A stretch of DNA of 12,611 nucleotides from an uncultured Prevotella sp. (GTDB taxonomy: Bacteria > Bacteroidota > Bacteroidia > Bacteroidales > Bacteroidaceae), in assembly GCA_938018155.1 (NCBI GenBank), contig CALIIG010000050.1, positions 1-12,611 of the forward strand, in the 5' to 3' direction. A model generated the notes under the pieces. It did not search any database. It saw only the letters and a list, made by a program, of their open reading frames with translations, and was not told the origin of the DNA. Each line of letters begins with the position of its first letter. Position 1 is the stretch's first letter. Shown here piece after piece: positions 6,979 to 12,611 of the stretch. Made by a program: the position numbers and the translations under genes.

Positions 6979-8469
6979 ATGGAACAGAAACTGTTGATTT
7001 ATAATACACTAACACGTAGCAAAGAGCTTTTTAAGCCGTTGCATGCACCCCATGTAGGCATGTACGTTTGCGGCCCGACGGTGTACGGCGACCCGCATCT
7101 GGGGCACGCCCGGCCCGCTATTACCTTCGACGTACTTTTCCGCTACCTGCGTCATTTAGGGTATAAGGTGCGCTATGTACGCAATATTACCGACGTGGGG
7201 CACCTTGAACACGACGCCGATGAGGGCGACGACAAGATAGAAAAAAAGGCTCGTCTCGAGCAGCTTGAGCCGATGGAGATAGCCCAGCACTACACCAACC
7301 GCTACCATAAAGCCATGGAAGAGCTGAACGTGCTGCCGCCGTCGATAGAGCCGCACGCCACCGGGCACATCATTGAACAGGAGGAACTGGTGAAGGAAAT
7401 TCTGAAAAACGGATATGCCTACGAAAGCAACGGCAGCATTTACTTTGATGTTGTGAAATACAATACCCATCATAAGTATGGCATCTTGTCGGGTAGAAAC
7501 CTCACCGATATGATTAACAACAGCCGCGAACTGGCCGGAGTGGGTGAGAAAAAGAATCAGGTAGACTTTGCCCTTTGGAAGAAAGCCCAGCCCGAACACA
7601 TCATGCGCTGGCCGAGTCCGTGGAGCAACGGTTTCCCCGGATGGCACTGCGAGTGCACGGCTATGGGAAGAAAGTACCTGGGAAACCACTTTGATATACA
7701 CGGCGGTGGGATGGATTTGATATTCCCTCACCACGAATGCGAGATAGCTCAGGCCGTTGCAAGTCAGGGCGACCAGATGGTACACTATTGGATGCACAAC
7801 AATATGATTACCATTAACGGGCAGAAAATGGGTAAAAGTTTGGGCAATTTCATCACCCTTGAGCAGTTCTTCACCGGCAAACATGAGAGTTTAGACCAGG
7901 CCTACTCGCCAATGACTATCCGCTTTTTCATTCTTTCGGCCCATTATCGTGGCACGGTCGACTTTTCGAACGAGGCGTTAAAGGCCGCCCAAAAGGGTTA
8001 TGACCGGCTTATGGACGGGCTTGCAAACCTCGACCGTATACAGCCATCGAAAGGCTCGCAGCCCGATACGCAGAAGTTTGTACGCGAGCTTCGTCAGCAC
8101 TGTTACGACGCAATGAACGACGATTTGCAAACACCACTTGTGATAAGTGCCTTGTTTGAAGCATGCCACGTGGTGAATTTGCTGCTCGACCACAAAACAA
8201 AAATATCGGCCGAAGACCTGAAAGAGCTTGGCGATACCATGCGCTTGTTTATCTTCGACATCCTTGGCCTGAAGAGCAACAAGGGAACAAACAACGCCGA
8301 ACGCGAAAAAGCATACGGTAAAATAGTTGATATGGTGCTGAAAATGCGCCAGCAAGCCAAGGAGGCTAAAGACTGGACGACGAGCGATGAGATACGGAAT
8401 GCCCTCGCCAATGCCGGCTTTGAGGTAAACGATACCAAAGACGGCGTGACGTGGAAACTCAACAAATAG
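6979..8469 (+). CDS. cysS: Cysteinyl-tRNA synthetase
   Basis: Class I aminoacyl-tRNA synthetase that charges tRNA-Cys with cysteine using ATP, in the cytosol; essential for translation. Numbering from the ATG at 6979 (496 residues): CGPTVY (31-36) carries the first zinc ligand Cys31. The HIGH signature appears as HLGH (40-43). WHCECTAM supplies Cys226, and FPHHECE supplies His251 and Glu255 as the remaining expected zinc ligands. The KMSKS loop appears as KMGKS (283-287). A helical anticodon-binding C-terminal part follows, ending DGVTWKLNK. All core motifs are present and the length is normal. The ATG is preferred over a TTG at 6943, because [13 protein letters not shown] matches the usual family start and the longer form would overlap the -7 promoter box. 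The gene is monocistronic, between its own promoter and the terminator at 8512-8540. Confidence 0.97.
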   Translation: MEQKLLIYNTLTRSKELFKPLHAPHVGMYVCGPTVYGDPHLGHARPAITFDVLFRYLRHLGYKVRYVRNITDVGHLEHDADEGDDKIEKKARLEQLEPMEIAQHYTNRYHKAMEELNVLPPSIEPHATGHIIEQEELVKEILKNGYAYESNGSIYFDVVKYNTHHKYGILSGRNLTDMINNSRELAGVGEKKNQVDFALWKKAQPEHIMRWPSPWSNGFPGWHCECTAMGRKYLGNHFDIHGGGMDLIFPHHECEIAQAVASQGDQMVHYWMHNNMITINGQKMGKSLGNFITLEQFFTGKHESLDQAYSPMTIRFFILSAHYRGTVDFSNEALKAAQKGYDRLMDGLANLDRIQPSKGSQPDTQKFVRELRQHCYDAMNDDLQTPLVISALFEACHVVNLLLDHKTKISAEDLKELGDTMRLFIFDILGLKSNKGTNNAEREKAYGKIVDMVLKMRQQAKEAKDWTTSDEIRNALANAGFEVNDTKDGVTWKLNK

Positions 8470-8473
8470 CCGC

Positions 8474-8506
8474 TGTGTGCGCACACAATTGTTTGACTTA
8501 AGTCAA
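8474..8506. repeat. Two consecutive 14-bp perfect palindromes
   Basis: tgtgtgcgcacaca (8474-8487) and ttgacttaagtcaa (8493-8506) are both perfect palindromes, separated by only 5 bp, starting 5 bases after the cysS stop codon. As RNA hairpins they would have almost no loop, so they look more like protein-binding sites or cruciform-prone DNA than like terminators. Confidence 0.6.
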
Positions 8507-8511
8507 TAAAG

Positions 8512-8540
8512 AGCCATGAAATAAAGTTTTCATGGCTTTT
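8512..8540 (+). terminator. Intrinsic terminator of cysS
   Basis: agccatgaaa (8512-8521) pairs perfectly with tttcatggct (8528-8537) around a 6-nt loop and runs into ttttcttatt. This is a clear Rho-independent terminator 43 bases after the cysS stop. The A-rich sequence on the other side could give some activity on the minus strand too. Confidence 0.75.
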
Positions 8541-8543
8541 CTT

Positions 8544-8575
8544 ATTGTCGCAAACGCATAAACAACATATCTTTG
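8544..8575 (+). promoter_or_regulatory. Complete Bacteroidota promoter with no gene behind it
   Basis: ATTG at 8544-8547 as the -33 element, a 20-nt spacer, then TATCTTTG at 8568-8575, which matches TAnnTTTG exactly. It begins right after the cysS terminator and points into a stretch without a convincing protein-coding gene. Confidence 0.65.
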
Positions 8576-8662
8576 CACTGTCAAAAGGATACAAAGCCTT
8601 CGTGAGAAGACAATCCGAAAGACAATCATTCAATAGGTTAGAAAATAGTAGATTGTTTCATA

Positions 8663-8754
8663 TAGGTTTTTAGGTTTTAGGTTTAAGAGTTAGTTTTTAG
8701 GTTTTCAATTAGGTTTAGTTACTTTCAAGGCGATTTGAAAGATTAGTATTTAGG
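8663..8754 (+). repeat. Degenerate TAGG(T)n motif repeats
   Basis: TAGG occurs at 8663, 8671, 8678, 8698, 8710 and 8751, with TAGT variants at 8691 and 8717, mostly followed by runs of T. Several copies are spaced 7-8 nt apart. C is nearly absent from 8660 to 8705. It lies inside the candidate ncRNA. Confidence 0.6.
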
Positions 8755-8759
8755 TTAGC

Positions 8760-8796
8760 ACAAATCCCCATCTCTGGGACAGAGATGGGGATTTGT
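8760..8796 (+). terminator. Perfect 16-bp hairpin, probable ncRNA 3' end
   Basis: acaaatccccatctct (8760-8775) pairs with agagatggggatttgt (8781-8796) without a mismatch around a 5-nt loop gggac. Only a weak T-run follows, so termination is inferred from stem strength and position rather than from a textbook U-tract. Confidence 0.6.
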
Positions 8797-8853
8797 CATT
8801 GCAACATGACAACAGTATGATTAAGCCGTAACATACATTTTCCAATGAATATA

Positions 8854-8885
8854 TTTGCAGAAATAAAAAGAATAGCATAAATTTG
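8854..8885 (+). promoter_or_regulatory. Complete Bacteroidota promoter for the coiled-coil gene
   Basis: TTTG (8854-8857), a spacer of exactly 20 nt, then TAAATTTG (8878-8885): both elements fit the consensus TTTG-N19..21-TAnnTTTG perfectly. A second -7-like box, TATATTTG at 8850-8857, overlaps the -33 element and might be an alternative start. The 5' untranslated leader would be about 20 nt. Confidence 0.8.
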
Positions 8886-8910
8886 CGATATTAAATTAAA
8901 TTTAGTGACA

Positions 8911-9327
8911 ATGAAGAAAGTTATTTTATTATTTGTAATGGCGTTATCAACCGCCTTTGCTTTTGCTCAGGATGCAACAACTATTAAGAATTTAAAGGAG
9001 CAGCAAAAAGTTTTAGCATTAACCTCAAAGCTCAATAAGCTTCAGCTTGACTATGAAAAAGAAAAAGCCAATTACAATGAACTTACGAATAAAGTTGCCG
9101 AGGTGAATGCAGCTGCAAACGCTGCAACTACCGATTTTTATACGTCGGATGCAAAAAGCACTGTAAAAGATGCAAAGAAAACAGTTAAGCAATTAAAAGA
9201 GGCTAAATCGATCAATAAGAAGTTTGCCAAAAGCCAGAAGAAGCTAAGCAAGATGGAAAAGAAGATTGCCAAACTGCAATCACGCATTGACGACTTGAAC
9301 AAGAGAATACAATTCGTCAACCAGTAA
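8911..9327 (+). CDS. Exported lysine-rich coiled-coil protein of unknown function
   Basis: A small protein of 138 residues. Residues 1-19 are a signal peptide (MKK, hydrophobic core, AFAFA) with cleavage expected before QDATT. The mature part is almost wholly helical in appearance. Heptad-like stretches cover about 24-64 and 84-136, separated by an alanine-rich link with the short sequence TTDFYTSD (about 73-80). About 27 lysines occur, concentrated in the second half (KSQKKLSKMEKKIAKLQ), giving a strongly basic protein. No lipobox, transmembrane helix or catalytic motif is seen. I do not recognise a named family. A periplasmic structural, nucleic-acid- or envelope-binding role is possible but only a guess. 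The ATG at 8911 is chosen over a GTG at 8905 because the signal peptide begins there. A very good promoter upstream and a long hairpin downstream suggest a well-expressed single-gene unit. Confidence 0.8.
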   Translation: MKKVILLFVMALSTAFAFAQDATTIKNLKEQQKVLALTSKLNKLQLDYEKEKANYNELTNKVAEVNAAANAATTDFYTSDAKSTVKDAKKTVKQLKEAKSINKKFAKSQKKLSKMEKKIAKLQSRIDDLNKRIQFVNQ

Positions 9328-9333
9328 TACATA

Positions 9334-9362
9334 TAATAAATGTTGTTGAACAACATTTATTA
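9334..9362 (+). terminator. 29-nt perfect palindromic hairpin after the coiled-coil gene
   Basis: The sequence is complementary to itself over 14 bp around the single central g at 9348, giving a long AT-rich stem (taataaatgttg... with ...caacatttatta). It starts 7 bases after the stop codon. It lacks a T-run beyond the stem, so it may terminate transcription or protect the mRNA 3' end. Confidence 0.5.
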
Positions 9363-9459
9363 AAACATATAAGATGTCACAGCATCTGTCAGTAACCAAT
9401 ATTAAATATGGTTGGGCAAACGCTATGACACCTTTATTTAATTATTAACGGCAAAAAGC

Positions 9460-10680
9460 ATGCAACAAATTATCAGGCACTTCACCGATAACGATGCCTA
9501 CACGTTCAGTTGTCAATATTATGTGCTCCAGACTTACCCGCGGGCAGAGGTTGAATATACCTTTTTTGACAGGAATAAAACGGTTTATCCCCAAGGCTTT
9601 GCCGACCTGCTGAACGAGCAGTTAGGTTACATGTGTAACGTCGTTATTACAGAAGAGGAAATAGCTTTCATGCAGAAAAAGATGTATTATCTGCCTAAAT
9701 GGTACTTCATTTTTTTGCGAGGCTACAGATTTAATCCGCACGAAGTAACAGTTTCACAATCACCCGAAGGGCACCTTGACATCAGTATACGTGGCAAATG
9801 GTATTCTACTATTATGTGGGAAATGCCCATATTGAGCATTGTTTCTGAACTCACCCATATATTAAGAGGTGACAGCAGCAACTACAATTACGACAGGGAG
9901 ATGGAGCATGCAGCCCGTAAGACCAGAAAGATTCTTGCAAACGGATTAATACTTGGCGATATGGGAACACGGCGGCGATTCTCATTTGACCATCAGGATA
10001 ACATTATCAGAACCATGAAAGCCGTTTATCAGACAGGAGGATATGAAGATGCGGACGGTTTCCATCCATGGTCGGGAAAGTTCACCGGCACAAGCAACGT
10101 TTACTTTGCCATGAAGTATAATCTTATTGCTATAGGTACCATGAGCCACCAACTCATTGAGTTTGAAGAGAACGTAAGTGGTATTTACGAATGCAACTTT
10201 AATGTAATGAAGAAATTCAGCGATGTTTACGATGGCGACAACGGTATATTCCTGTACGACTGTTTCGGCGACAAAGTGTTCTTCAGCAATCTTTCAAAGC
10301 GTATGGCTATGATGTTTTCGGGGCTGCGTGTAGACAGTGGGGTAGAAGAAGAACAAACAGAAAAAATTATCTCCAAATATGAAAGTTTGGGCATTGACCC
10401 CGCAACAAAGCAAGTAGTATTCAGCAACGGTCTCAACGTCGACCGCGCAATAGAAATCCATAAGTTTGTAAACGGACGGATGAAAGACAGCTATGGTATG
10501 GGAACTTTTCTCACATGCGACGTTGAACATTGCGAACCGATGAACATTGTAGTGAAGCTGACACGCATGCGTATTACGGAAAAGCGTGAGTGGCACGATT
10601 GTGTTAAACTGTCAAACGACAAGGGAAAAACGCTGGGCAATCCGGAGAAGTGTGCCTATTTGCTCAAGCTAATTGGTTAG
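9460..10680 (+). CDS. pncB: Nicotinate phosphoribosyltransferase
   Basis: Cytosolic NAD-salvage enzyme (Preiss-Handler route). It joins nicotinate to phosphoribosyl pyrophosphate to give nicotinate mononucleotide, with ATP hydrolysis through a phosphohistidine. The 406 residues match the usual length of about 400. Visible marks: the N-terminal DNDAYTFSCQYYVLQTYP segment (10-27), RGKWYSTIMWEMPILSIVSEL (about 111-131), the GTRRRFSFDHQ stretch (169-179), and GTSNVYFAMKY followed by GTMSHQ, where His230 corresponds to the phosphorylated histidine of the family. Further on are the DGDNGIFLYDCFGD strand (258-271), GLRVDSG (288-294) and FSNGLNVDRAIEIH (321-334). No upstream promoter is obvious; the gene lies 97 bp after the preceding hairpin. 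No neighbouring NAD gene is seen, so the gene seems to stand alone. Confidence 0.95.
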   Translation: MQQIIRHFTDNDAYTFSCQYYVLQTYPRAEVEYTFFDRNKTVYPQGFADLLNEQLGYMCNVVITEEEIAFMQKKMYYLPKWYFIFLRGYRFNPHEVTVSQSPEGHLDISIRGKWYSTIMWEMPILSIVSELTHILRGDSSNYNYDREMEHAARKTRKILANGLILGDMGTRRRFSFDHQDNIIRTMKAVYQTGGYEDADGFHPWSGKFTGTSNVYFAMKYNLIAIGTMSHQLIEFEENVSGIYECNFNVMKKFSDVYDGDNGIFLYDCFGDKVFFSNLSKRMAMMFSGLRVDSGVEEEQTEKIISKYESLGIDPATKQVVFSNGLNVDRAIEIHKFVNGRMKDSYGMGTFLTCDVEHCEPMNIVVKLTRMRITEKREWHDCVKLSNDKGKTLGNPEKCAYLLKLIG

Positions 10681-10712
10681 ATATTGCAATAACATTAAAA
10701 ACATAAAGGCTT

Positions 10713-10732
10713 CCTGCTGGCAAAACAGCAGG
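10713..10732. other. Short hairpin between pncB and the fucosyltransferase gene
   Basis: cctgctg (10713-10719) and cagcagg (10726-10732) form a perfect 7-bp stem with a 6-nt loop, 33 bases after the pncB stop. No T-run follows on the plus strand. It could weaken read-through from pncB, but this is not certain. Confidence 0.4.
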
Positions 10733-10762
10733 CAGCATAATATTAAATACCGCCATTAGAGG

Positions 10763-11593
10763 ATGAAAATAGTAAACTTTCAGGGAGGTTTGGGAAACCA
10801 AATGTTTATCTATGCCTTCAGCCAGTACCTGAAAAGGCAATATCCTCATGAACGTATTTATGGCTCATACTGGTCGAAATCGTTAAATCAGCATTCACGT
10901 TTTCAACTGGACACTATCTTCAACCTATCACTCCCGCCACATCATTTCATCACCGATTGCATCAGCAAGTGTGCCCGTTTATGTGAAATAACCCATATTA
11001 CGTCGGACGAAGAAACTGCACACAGCATCTTCCATAATGGTTACTGGTTAGACAAAAAATACTGGAAAGACGTTGACGTGCGCACACTCTTCCGCTTTCG
11101 TAAACCTAAACTAACAAAGGAAGCACAAAACTTGTTACAAGAAATAAACTGCACCAATGCCGTTTCCATACACATTCGCCGGGGCGATTACATGTCGGAA
11201 GAGCATTATAACAAGTTTGGAAAGTTCTGTACAGAGAAGTATTACAAGGCTGCTATCGGGAAAATTCTCAGAGAACAGCCCGATGCATGTTTCTTTATAT
11301 TCTCTGACGACATGGCATGGGTACAAAAGAATATGAAAATTCCCAATGCCGTTTTCGTTGACTGCCATCATGGAGATGACAGCTGGAAAGACATGTTTCT
11401 CATGTCTTGCTGCCATCATAATATCATTGCCAACAGTACTTTCTCGTTTTGGGCGGCTATGCTTAATCCCCACCTCGACAAAATTGTGACATATCCACAA
11501 CGTTGGTTCTACTGGAAAACTCCTGACATTTTTCCAGATTCATGGATTCCCATTAATGAAAAGGGGGATAAAGGGAATATGAAATCAGAATGA
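10763..11593 (+). CDS. Glycosyltransferase family 11, alpha-1,2-fucosyltransferase-like
   Basis: A 276-residue protein of GT family 11, whose members transfer fucose from GDP-fucose, usually in alpha-1,2 linkage to a galactose residue of a surface glycan or oligosaccharide. Visible motifs: GGLGNQMFIYAFSQYL (8-23) at the N-terminus; SIHIRRGDY (135-143), the HxRRxD signature linked with GDP-fucose binding; FFIFSDDMAWV (177-187); and DMFLMSCCHHNIIANSTFSFW (210-230), the conserved C-terminal motif. No signal peptide or membrane helix, so it is cytosolic or peripherally membrane-associated. It is slightly shorter than many relatives but seems complete, ending in a charged tail. It is not inside a visible polysaccharide cluster: its neighbours are pncB and a convergent rnr. 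The acceptor and exact linkage cannot be read from sequence. The ATG at 10763 puts the GGLGNQ motif at its usual distance from the start. Confidence 0.9.
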   Translation: MKIVNFQGGLGNQMFIYAFSQYLKRQYPHERIYGSYWSKSLNQHSRFQLDTIFNLSLPPHHFITDCISKCARLCEITHITSDEETAHSIFHNGYWLDKKYWKDVDVRTLFRFRKPKLTKEAQNLLQEINCTNAVSIHIRRGDYMSEEHYNKFGKFCTEKYYKAAIGKILREQPDACFFIFSDDMAWVQKNMKIPNAVFVDCHHGDDSWKDMFLMSCCHHNIIANSTFSFWAAMLNPHLDKIVTYPQRWFYWKTPDIFPDSWIPINEKGDKGNMKSE

Positions 11594-11627
11594 AGTATTA
11601 CTAAAAGTTGTAAATTAAAAATATAAA

Positions 11628-11659
11628 AAAGGCCTCTTTTCATTACAGAAGAGACCTTT
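11628..11659. terminator. Two-way terminator between the fucosyltransferase gene and rnr
   Basis: aaaggcctctt (11628-11638) and aagagaccttt (11649-11659) form an 11-bp stem with one imperfect pair, C-A on the plus strand but a G-U wobble on the minus strand, around a 10-nt loop. On the minus strand the stem runs into a long T-run (complement of 11621-11630), a strong terminator for rnr. On the plus strand it follows the fucosyltransferase stop by 34 bases, with a weaker T-run. Confidence 0.75.
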
Positions 11660-11669
11660 GCATTATACT

Positions 11670-12611
11670 TTATCTTTTGGAGCGACGGCCCTTTCCCCTG
11701 GGAATTGGGGAGCTTTCTTTTGGTATTGGCCTTGCCTTTCCGTCTGAAACCAGAGCAAAATCGAGCTGACGTCTTTCCAAATCAGCCCTGGCCACCTCTA
11801 TTTTTATGGGGTCGCCCAACTGATATTTGTGGTGATGGCGGCGGCCGCGCAGCATAAAATTCTTCTCGTCAAACTCATAATAGTCGTCAACCAAATCGCG
11901 CATGGGAATCATTCCCTCGCAATGGTTCTCGTCAATCTCCGCATAAATGCCGTAGCTTGTTACGCCGCTGATGTGGGCATCATACACAGAGCCTATCTTG
12001 TCACCCATAAATTCCACCATCTTATACTTGATGGAGTCGCGCTCTGCGCTCTGCGCAATCTGCTCCATCTCCGAGCAATGGTCGCAAAGGTCCTCGTAAT
12101 GCTTCTCGTTGGCCGACCTGCCCCCTGCCGCATAACGCGTCAACAGGCGGTGCACCATCGTGTCGGGATAACGCCGTATGGGCGATGTGAAATGGGTATA
12201 ATAGTCGAATCCCAAGCCGAAATGGCCAATATTATGCACGCTGTATTTGGCTTTCATCATGGCCCGCAGGGCAACAGCCTGGACGAGCTTGCCCTCACGC
12301 TTGCCCTCTACCTCGCCAATGAGCTTGTTAATCGACTTGATCATAGCGTTGCGTGTGCCGTCAGTCTTCACCTTCAAGCCAAAATTGACGATGAACTTTC
12401 GCAGGTTTTCCATCTTCTCGGGGTCGGGATTGTCATGTATTCGGTAAGGCAATACCTTCGCTTTTTTGCCTTTGGCCACACGTCCTATACTCTCTGCAAC
12501 CGTGCGGTTAGCCAACAACATGAACTCCTCTATGAGCTTATTGGCATCCTTCGAGCGTTTGAAATAACAACGAACAGGATGCCCTTTCTCATCTATGTCA
12601 AAATGAAGCTC
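11670..12611 (-). CDS. rnr: Ribonuclease R, 3' part (runs off the window)
   Basis: The C-terminal 313 residues of RNase R (VacB), a processive 3'-to-5' exoribonuclease that degrades structured RNA. The frame stays open to the window edge (ELHFDIDEKGHPVR... precedes the first in-frame Met), so the N-terminal cold-shock domains and most of the catalytic RNB domain lie outside. Visible: the end of the RNB domain with FMLLANRTVAE, HNIGHFGLGFDYYTHF and the hallmark SPIRRYPDTMVHR (residues about 143-155 of the visible part). An S1 RNA-binding domain follows at about 206-290 (DKIGSVYDAHISGVTSYGIYAEI, with EGMIPMRDL). A short basic tail ends in PRGKGRRSKR. The order RNB-S1-basic tail separates RNase R from RNase II-like relatives. 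It converges on the fucosyltransferase gene and ends in a strong terminator. Confidence 0.95.
   Translation of the reverse strand, partial: ELHFDIDEKGHPVRCYFKRSKDANKLIEEFMLLANRTVAESIGRVAKGKKAKVLPYRIHDNPDPEKMENLRKFIVNFGLKVKTDGTRNAMIKSINKLIGEVEGKREGKLVQAVALRAMMKAKYSVHNIGHFGLGFDYYTHFTSPIRRYPDTMVHRLLTRYAAGGRSANEKHYEDLCDHCSEMEQIAQSAERDSIKYKMVEFMGDKIGSVYDAHISGVTSYGIYAEIDENHCEGMIPMRDLVDDYYEFDEKNFMLRGRRHHHKYQLGDPIKIEVARADLERRQLDFALVSDGKARPIPKESSPIPRGKGRRSKR

Larger units (their letters stand above)
8582..8800 (+). ncRNA. Candidate small non-coding RNA of about 215 nt
   Basis: The promoter at 8544-8575 predicts a start near 8580-8584, and the perfect 16-bp hairpin at 8760-8796 is the natural 3' end. 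Between them I see a possible long-range helix, gaa+acaatc (8617-8619, 8622-8627) with gattgtttc (8651-8659), and a local hairpin ctttcaa/ttgaaag (8722-8728, 8735-8741, 6-nt loop). The T-rich, C-poor middle repeats TAGG followed by T. The only small open frame, a GTG frame of 23 codons at 8602-8673, matches nothing I recognise. The region could be a Bacteroidales-specific structured RNA; I cannot assign a family. The alternative is a long leader of the next gene, but the terminal hairpin and a separate promoter at 8854-8885 argue against that. Confidence 0.55.

Noticed and set aside
7156..7884. Long open frame on the minus strand inside cysS
   Set aside because: It is fully antisense to a highly conserved gene and its composition is what the complementary strand of cysS would give; no domain is recognised.
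8103..8633. Open frame of 176 codons on the minus strand across the cysS 3' end
   Set aside because: It runs through the cysS coding region, the palindromes, the terminator and the orphan promoter; a shadow frame.
8602..8673. GTG-started 23-codon frame in the putative RNA
   Set aside because: It uses a non-ATG start and has no ribosome site or known peptide; kept only as a possibility within the ncRNA call.
8663..8754. Telomere-like or integron-type repeat
   Set aside because: The TAGG motifs are irregularly spaced and few, and neither an integrase nor a chromosome-end structure is nearby.
1..12611. Mobile element, phage or defence island
   Set aside because: No transposase, integrase, toxin-antitoxin pair, nuclease-defence gene or tRNA with attachment site is seen; gene content is mostly core metabolism.

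Overview
The window looks like chromosomal DNA from a Bacteroidales bacterium, most likely of the Prevotella group. The protein families support this: a bacterial GH3-family adenylating enzyme, an Ig-like SbsA-type lipoprotein, a DUF3108 protein and an acetyl-CoA hydrolase/transferase of the succinate/acetate/propionate type. The promoters support it too: several match the Bacteroidota consensus TTTG-N19..21-TAnnTTTG, and genes mostly lack Shine-Dalgarno sequences. Assignment below order level is inference.

Layout. Bases 1-262 are non-coding and end in a -7 element. Bases 263-4833 hold three co-oriented genes: a GH3-like acyl-acid synthetase, a large Ig-like lipoprotein and a secreted DUF3108 protein. 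This run ends in a terminator. Bases 4834-5308 are non-coding and carry a cluster of four copies of a short GC-rich palindromic element that folds into a near-perfect 24-bp hairpin. Next comes a minus-strand CoA-transferase gene (5309-6817), divergent from cysS (6979-8469) across a 161-bp promoter region.

Bases 8470-8910 are the most interesting stretch. In order they hold two 14-bp palindromes, the cysS terminator, a complete Bacteroidota promoter with no gene behind it, a T-rich stretch with repeated TAGG motifs, and a perfect 16-bp hairpin. Together these predict a small non-coding RNA of about 215 nt. A second complete promoter then drives a lysine-rich, exported coiled-coil protein (8911-9327). 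The window ends with pncB (NAD salvage), an isolated GT11 fucosyltransferase gene, and the 3' part of a convergent rnr gene (RNase R) that runs off the right edge. The last two genes share a two-way terminator.

Functionally this is mainly a core-genome region: tRNA charging, NAD salvage, RNA decay and fermentation CoA recycling. Cell-envelope genes of poorly known role are mixed in (Ig-like lipoprotein, DUF3108, coiled-coil protein, fucosyltransferase). I see no IS element, phage gene, CRISPR array, tRNA or rRNA.
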